40,643 nt of DNA from Desulfovirgula sp. (GTDB taxonomy: Bacteria > Bacillota > Desulfotomaculia > Desulfotomaculales > Desulfocucumaceae). The notes beneath the pieces are model-generated. The model was not told the origin of the DNA. It searched no databases and worked only from the letters and a program-made list of their open reading frames with translations. The position numbers and the translations under genes are program-made. Positions 36,146-40,643 of the stretch are shown here, one piece after another. The stretch spans positions 1 through 40,643 of the forward strand of contig DYET01000043.1 in NCBI GenBank assembly GCA_020725625.1, written 5' to 3'. Numbering within the stretch: the stretch's first letter is position 1; each line of letters opens with the position of its first letter.

Positions 36146-37408
36146 GTGAACCTGGTGATAGTCGGCAACAGCGCCGCCGGGGTGGCGGCGGCCGAGGCCG
36201 CCCGCAGGGCCTCGCCCCGGGCCCGGATCACGGTGATCGGAGATGAGGGCGCTCAAGCCTACTGCCGCTGCCTGATCCCGGAAATTCTGGCCGGCACGGC
36301 TGATTTCAGCCGAATCATCCTCCGGTCCGGGGAGGATTTGCGCCGGGAGGGCATCGAGGTGGCCGGCGGGAGGGCGGTGGAAATTCTGCCGGGCCCGGGC
36401 CGGGTGATGCTGGAGGATGGGCGGGAAATCCCCTACGACCGCCTTCTTCTGGCCACCGGGGCGGCGCCGGTGCTGCCGGACCTGCCGGGCCGGGAGCTGC
36501 AGGGCGTTATGGGCTTCCGGGACTACTCCGACGCCTTGGAGGCCGTTAGGATTGCCGGGGCTGGGGCCGGCGACGCGGTGGTGCTGGGAGGGGGGCTGGT
36601 CAGCCTGAAAGCGGCCCACGCCCTGAAAAAGCGGGGCTTTGCCCGGGTTACCCTGGTAGTCAAAAGCCCCCACCTGATGTCCAAGCAGCTGGACCCGGAG
36701 TCCGCCGGGCTGGTCGGCCGGGCCTTTGAAGGCATGGGGGTGCGGATTATCTTCGGGGCCGACGCCTCGGCCTTCCTGCCCGGCCCGGGCGGGGGCGGGG
36801 TCGGGTCTGTGCTGCTGGAGGACGGTAGGGAAATCCCGGCAGGGCTGGTTATCGCCGGCAAGGGCGTCCGCCCCAGGACCGGGCTGGCGGAGCGGGCCGG
36901 CGGAGCCGCGGGCCGGGGGATACTGGTGGATTCCTGTTTGCGGACCACCCTTCCCGGGGTATACGCCGCCGGGGACTGCGCCCAGGTTGCAGGCCCCGGC
37001 GGGGAAGAGGCGCCGTGGGGCCTCTGGCCCCTGGCGGTGGAACAGGGGCGCCGGGCCGGGCTGAACATGGCCGGGCGGGAAGAACCTTGGCAGCCGGGAG
37101 GGGTTGCTCAAAACGCCGTTCGCTTCGGCCCGCTTTCGGTAATCTCAGTGGGACGCCGGGGCGGGGAGGAAGTGGCCGTCAGGCGCCGGCATCCGGCCCC
37201 GGGCAGCCTGAGAAAGTTTTTCTTCCGGGACGATCGCCTGCTGGGCTATGTATTTGTCAACGACATCCGGGACGCCGGTCTTTACACCTGGCTGGTCCGG
37301 TCCGGGCGGCGGGTGCCCGGGCTGGGCCGGTTCCTGGCTGGAGAAAGGCTGCCCCTGGAAGCAATGACCTGGCTGTCAGGCCGGGACCATATTTTAAGGG
37401 AGGGATAG
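36146..37408 (+). CDS. FAD-dependent NAD(P)H oxidoreductase associated with CO dehydrogenase
   Basis: 420 residues, two-dinucleotide-binding flavoprotein: N-terminal FAD motif VIVGNSAAGVAAAEAAR, a Cys-containing YCRCLIPEILAG near residue 45, the NAD motif VVLGGGLVSLKAA, and FAD-binding VYAAGDCAQ. Homologues sit with CooS/CooF and pass electrons from CO to NAD(P)+. GTG 36146 has GGGGGTG upstream. Two bases separate it from cooS. Confidence 0.86.
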   Translation: MNLVIVGNSAAGVAAAEAARRASPRARITVIGDEGAQAYCRCLIPEILAGTADFSRIILRSGEDLRREGIEVAGGRAVEILPGPGRVMLEDGREIPYDRLLLATGAAPVLPDLPGRELQGVMGFRDYSDALEAVRIAGAGAGDAVVLGGGLVSLKAAHALKKRGFARVTLVVKSPHLMSKQLDPESAGLVGRAFEGMGVRIIFGADASAFLPGPGGGGVGSVLLEDGREIPAGLVIAGKGVRPRTGLAERAGGAAGRGILVDSCLRTTLPGVYAAGDCAQVAGPGGEEAPWGLWPLAVEQGRRAGLNMAGREEPWQPGGVAQNAVRFGPLSVISVGRRGGEEVAVRRRHPAPGSLRKFFFRDDRLLGYVFVNDIRDAGLYTWLVRSGRRVPGLGRFLAGERLPLEAMTWLSGRDHILREG

Positions 37409-37410
37409 AC

Positions 37411-39315
37411 ATGAAATCACACGACACGGCTGTCCGGGTAATGCTGGACGCCGCCCGGGACCAGGGGGCGGAGACCGTCTGGGACCGCCACGCAAAACAG
37501 GATCCCCGCTGCGGCTTCGGCGAGACCGGACTGTGCTGCCGGCACTGCTCCCAGGGGCCTTGCCGAATTAACCCCTTCGGCGAAGACCCCCAAAAGGGGG
37601 TCTGCGGGGCCGACGCCGACACCATGGTGGCCCGGGGGTTGGTGCGGGCCATCGCCGCCGGCTGCGCTTCCCACTCGGGCCACGCCAAGCACCTGGCCCA
37701 CGCCCTGCACAAGTGGGCCAAGGGCCATAGCGATCATTACCCGGTCAAGGACGAGGCCAAGCTTAAGGCCGTGGCCGGGCGGATGGGGATCTCCGGGGAA
37801 GGCATGGAAACAAGGCAGCTGGCCGGCCAACTGGCCGATTTGGCCCTGAAACAGTTCGCCGAGGGTGAGGCTCCTCTGGCCTGGGCCTTCAACCACCTCA
37901 CTGCCGGCCGCCGGGAAGCCCTTGAGAGGCTTGGGGCCGTTCCCACCGGCATTGAAAACACCATCGCCGAGATGCTGCACCGGACCCACATGGGGGTGGA
38001 CGCCGACCCAGTAAACCTGCTGATCGGCGGGATTGCCTGCGCCGTGGCCGACTACGCCGGAAGCCACATGGCCACCGACCTTTCCGACATCCTTTTCGGC
38101 ACCCCGCAGCCGGTGGCCAGCCGGGCCAACCTGGGGGTGATGGACGCCGGCAAGGTGAACATCGCCCTGCACGGTCACAACCCGGTGCTTTCCGACCTGC
38201 TGGTGCGGGCCGCCCTGGAGATGGAGGGGGAGGCCGGGGAGGCCGGAGCCGCTGGGATCAACCTGATGGGGGTCTGCTGCACCGGCAATGAAATTCTCAT
38301 GCGCCACGGGGTTCCGTCCCTGACCCACTCCATTTCCCAAGAACTGCCCATTTTCACCGGGGCCCTGGACGCCATGGTAGTGGACTACCAGTGCGTCTAC
38401 CCGTCCCTGGTGGCGGCGGCCTCCTGCGCCCACACCAGGGTGATCACCACCATGGGCATGGCCAAAATCAGCGGCGCCGTTCACATCGAATTCACAGAGG
38501 AAAACGCCCGGGAGTCGGCCCAGAAAATCATCCGGGAGGCCATCGGGGCCTTTAAGTCCAGGAAAGGGCGGGCGGTTTCGATACCGGAGATCAGCAGCGA
38601 GGTCACCGCCGGGTTCTCGGTGGAGGCCATCGTCGGCGCTTTGTCCAAACTGGACCCCGCCGACCCGCTGAAGCCCCTGATTGATAACATTGTCGGCGGC
38701 AACATCCAAGGAGTGGTGCTGGTGGCCGGCTGCAACAACGTCAAGGTGCCCCAGGACGAAAACTTCCTGGGGCTGGCCAAAGAGCTGCTGGCCCGGGACG
38801 TGCTTGTCCTGGCCACCGGCTGCGGCGCCGGGGCCTACGCCCGGCACGGCTTCCTGACCCCCGGGGCGGCGGAAAAATACGCCGGTCCGGGACTGAAGGC
38901 GGTCCTCTCCGCCGTCGGGGAGGCCAACGGGCTGGGCGGCCCGCTGCCCCCGGTGCTGCACATCGGGTCCTGCGTGGACAACAGCCGGGCGGTGGACATC
39001 GCGGTGGCGGTGGCCAACCGGCTGGGGGTGGACACCGACAAGCTCCCGGTGGCCGCCTCGGCCCCCGAGTACAAAACCGAGAAGGCGGTTTCCATAGGCA
39101 CCTACGCGGTTGCCTTCGGGCTCCCGGTGCACCTCGGGGTGGTCCCCCCGGTGCTGGGCAGCCAGACGGTGGCCGGTCTGCTCACCGCCGGGGTGAAAGA
39201 ACTGCTGGGAGGCTGGTTCATCGTCGAACCTGACCCGCTGAAGGCGGCCGAAGCCATTTTCGGGGCTCTGCAGGAGAGGCGCCGGGGTTTGGGCCTGGCC
39301 TCCCGGCCTTGGTAG
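37411..39315 (+). CDS. cooS: Anaerobic Ni-Fe carbon-monoxide dehydrogenase catalytic subunit
   Basis: 634 residues, oxidises CO to CO2. The cluster D/B cysteines C34, C42, C43, C46, C51 and C65 occur with the same spacing as CODH-II of Carboxydothermus. Cluster C ligand contexts HGHNP, GVCCTGNE, YQCVYPS, VAGCNNVK, TGCGAGAYA and IGSCVDNSRA are all present. No acetyl-CoA synthase gene is adjacent, so it is the monofunctional type. ATG 37411 has GGGAGG upstream. Confidence 0.96.
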   Translation: MKSHDTAVRVMLDAARDQGAETVWDRHAKQDPRCGFGETGLCCRHCSQGPCRINPFGEDPQKGVCGADADTMVARGLVRAIAAGCASHSGHAKHLAHALHKWAKGHSDHYPVKDEAKLKAVAGRMGISGEGMETRQLAGQLADLALKQFAEGEAPLAWAFNHLTAGRREALERLGAVPTGIENTIAEMLHRTHMGVDADPVNLLIGGIACAVADYAGSHMATDLSDILFGTPQPVASRANLGVMDAGKVNIALHGHNPVLSDLLVRAALEMEGEAGEAGAAGINLMGVCCTGNEILMRHGVPSLTHSISQELPIFTGALDAMVVDYQCVYPSLVAAASCAHTRVITTMGMAKISGAVHIEFTEENARESAQKIIREAIGAFKSRKGRAVSIPEISSEVTAGFSVEAIVGALSKLDPADPLKPLIDNIVGGNIQGVVLVAGCNNVKVPQDENFLGLAKELLARDVLVLATGCGAGAYARHGFLTPGAAEKYAGPGLKAVLSAVGEANGLGGPLPPVLHIGSCVDNSRAVDIAVAVANRLGVDTDKLPVAASAPEYKTEKAVSIGTYAVAFGLPVHLGVVPPVLGSQTVAGLLTAGVKELLGGWFIVEPDPLKAAEAIFGALQERRRGLGLASRPW

Positions 39316-39326
39316 GGGGTGAAGGC

Positions 39327-39833
39327 GTGGAATTTAAGGAGATTTTAATCCGGCCGGATAAGTGCACCGGCTGCCTTTCCTGCCGGCTGGCCTGTGCCGC
39401 AGCCCACAGCCGGGCCGGGAATTTTCTGGGGGCGGTGGCAGCCGGGGAAAAGCCCAGAGCCCGGATTTTCGTGCACCGGGCGGGGGGTAAAAATCTGCCC
39501 CTGAACTGCCGCCACTGCACCGACCCGCCCTGTGTCGACGCCTGCGTCGCTGCTTCGATGCACACCGCCGGGGGCGGCCTGGTAACCAACCACGACCGGC
39601 AGGAAAGGTGCATCGGCTGCTGGATGTGCGTCATGTCCTGCCCCTTCGGGGCGATCAGGGACAGCGGAGAGGAAGACCCCAGGGCGGTTAAGTGTGATCG
39701 CCAGTGCGCCCCCGGAGACGGCCTGCCGGCCTGCGTCCGGGCCTGCCCCACCGGCGCCCTGACCTACGGGACGGTGGACCAGTTCAGCGCCTCCAGCCGG
39801 GAGGAATTTCTCAGGAAGTGGCTGCAATGTTAG
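39327..39833 (+). CDS. cooF: CO dehydrogenase electron-transfer ferredoxin
   Basis: 168 residues with four cysteine groups: CTGCLSCRLAC, CRHCTDPPCVDAC, CIGCWMCVMSCP and CDRQC..CVRACP. This is the polyferredoxin design of CooF, which takes electrons from CooS. Start GTG 39327, eleven bases after the cooS stop, with GGGGGTGA upstream; TTG 39309 lies within cooS. Confidence 0.9.
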   Translation: MEFKEILIRPDKCTGCLSCRLACAAAHSRAGNFLGAVAAGEKPRARIFVHRAGGKNLPLNCRHCTDPPCVDACVAASMHTAGGGLVTNHDRQERCIGCWMCVMSCPFGAIRDSGEEDPRAVKCDRQCAPGDGLPACVRACPTGALTYGTVDQFSASSREEFLRKWLQC

Positions 39834-40163
39834 CAAACCGGGGCCGGGGCGGGCTTTACCGCCCGCTCCCGGCAGCCCCGGCGGATGGCCCGCCCTCCAG
39901 GACGAAGTGGAGGGTTAAGGTGGCGATCTACTTGATTTCCATGGCGTAAAAAAGGCCTTTTAGGGCATTATAACCAAGAATGCCGTACTTGTTATTAGAC
40001 GCGCAGGAGGTCATAATACACCCTCGGGAACCTATTCTACTTGTGTTGTGATGAGTTGCAGGATATCAGTTTTGCAACTGCCTTGTTTTTTGCTTTTTGA
40101 TCTGCTAAAAGAAGGCTTGCGAAAACACTTGTCTTTGTCTGGACTGCATATTCTGGCCCAAAA

Positions 40164-40232
40164 CGATCACCCGTTCCAATTTAAACCGATCACCTATTCC
40201 GATGGAAATCGATCATCGATTTTGCCTGGAAT
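40164..40232 (+). repeat. Three 23-bp-spaced repeats of an IS21-family left end
   Basis: CGATCAC, CGATCAC and CGATCAT start at 40164, 40187 and 40210, exactly 23 bases apart, each followed by related sequence (NNTTYC). IS21-family elements carry such repeats near their ends as transposase-binding sites. The stretch 39834-40163 before it has no recognised gene; it holds an AGTTGCA/TGCAACT inverted repeat at 40054-40079 and an AAAAGGCCTTTT palindrome near 39950. Confidence 0.6.
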
Positions 40233-40345
40233 TGGTAATAAAGAGTTAAAAAAGAAGCGGGCGCTGGACAACTCCAAAAACCAAGGTTTTTATCCTCCCG
40301 TTCAAGAATGCCTGAGTCAAAGCACTAAAAGGGAGGAAGTGAAAA

Positions 40346-40470
40346 ATGCCCAGGGGGAGATTGTCTATGCGCAAGATCAAAGAAATCATACGACTAAACT
40401 AGGAGAAAGGCTTAGATTGCCCGGTGTTGCAACCCCTCTCCGAGTACCTACCAGGATTATTATAAGGTTG
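40346..40470 (+). pseudogene. istA: Decayed istA transposase start (IS21 family)
   Basis: ATG 40346, with GGGAGG upstream, codes MPRGRLSMRKIKEIIRLN, the IstA N-terminus, then a TAG stop replaces the usual Trp before EKGL. After a frame change near 40415 another frame codes IARCCNPSPSTYQDYY, the continuation of the helix-turn-helix. The element is inactive. Confidence 0.65.
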
Positions 40471-40643
40471 ATTATGTAATTATTTCTCTAAACGGCGATA
40501 ATTTTCCCGCACATATCATATGCCCCTATTTTGAGGTAAGTATTCCGTGGAAGAACACCTTGATGAGCATGCCGGTAAAATCATTGCTTGAATATTGGGG
40601 CTGCCTCCGCAAAAACCTCTGCTCCACGAAAAACCCCATAATG

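Noticed and set aside
40048-40479. A 143-codon plus-strand open frame
   Set aside because: It runs through the IS21 end repeats and is out of frame with the istA coding remains.

Overview
The window looks like a chromosomal segment of an anaerobic, spore-former-type Firmicute, most like the Desulfotomaculum/Pelotomaculum group. This rests on gene content: a tungsten-type aldehyde oxidoreductase with ferredoxin, an ADP-forming acyl-CoA synthetase, a 2-hydroxyacyl-CoA dehydratase/benzoyl-CoA reductase-type subunit pair, a monofunctional CO dehydrogenase (CooS) with CooF, a DUF2325 protein and LysM proteins. Genes are GC-rich, have strong GGAGG ribosome sites and often start with GTG or TTG. The taxonomic placement is inference; no rRNA or tRNA gene was seen.

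Region 1 (1-8100, minus strand) is a catabolic operon with its regulator. Gene order in the direction of transcription is a sigma-54 activator (CBS-CBS-PAS-PAS-AAA+-Fis), a hairpin, a -24/-12 promoter, a ferredoxin, an AOR-family oxidoreductase, a BadH-like SDR, a second SDR, a winged-helix/Fe-S protein, and a CBS-only protein that is a truncated paralogue of the activator's N-terminus. Three near-identical 16-bp palindrome-like sites lie between the activator and the promoter and are good candidates for the activator's enhancer. I consider this the most interesting system here.

Region 2 (8300-19330) holds a divergent ADP-forming acyl-CoA synthetase (two subunits), an HdrB-like cysteine-rich Fe-S protein, an amidohydrolase, a small operon (metallophosphoesterase broken by a frameshift, NRDE protein, hotdog thioesterase), a membrane polyferredoxin, 3-hydroxyacyl-CoA dehydrogenase and an alpha/beta hydrolase. 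It also has several small or broken pieces: a 72-codon ORF with an in-frame UGA, a truncated lipoprotein and a 46-residue hydrophobic ORF.

Region 3 (19400-29100) is a phosphate locus (PhoP-box-like repeats, pstS-pstC-pstA-phoR-pstB). The expected phoU is only a 3' stub with a frameshift. Directly on top of that stub starts a dehydratase/reductase-type subunit pair followed by an AMP-forming acyl-CoA synthetase.

Region 4 (29150-35840) contains a DUF2325 protein, a five-LysM secreted protein, a TetR regulator with two operators around its own promoter followed by a three-gene ABC exporter, and a MNT/HEPN toxin-antitoxin pair. Region 5 (36100-40643) is a CO dehydrogenase operon (FAD oxidoreductase, CooS, CooF), then an IS21-family left end with three 23-bp-spaced repeats and a decayed istA. 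Functions come from recognisable motifs read by eye; no database search was run.
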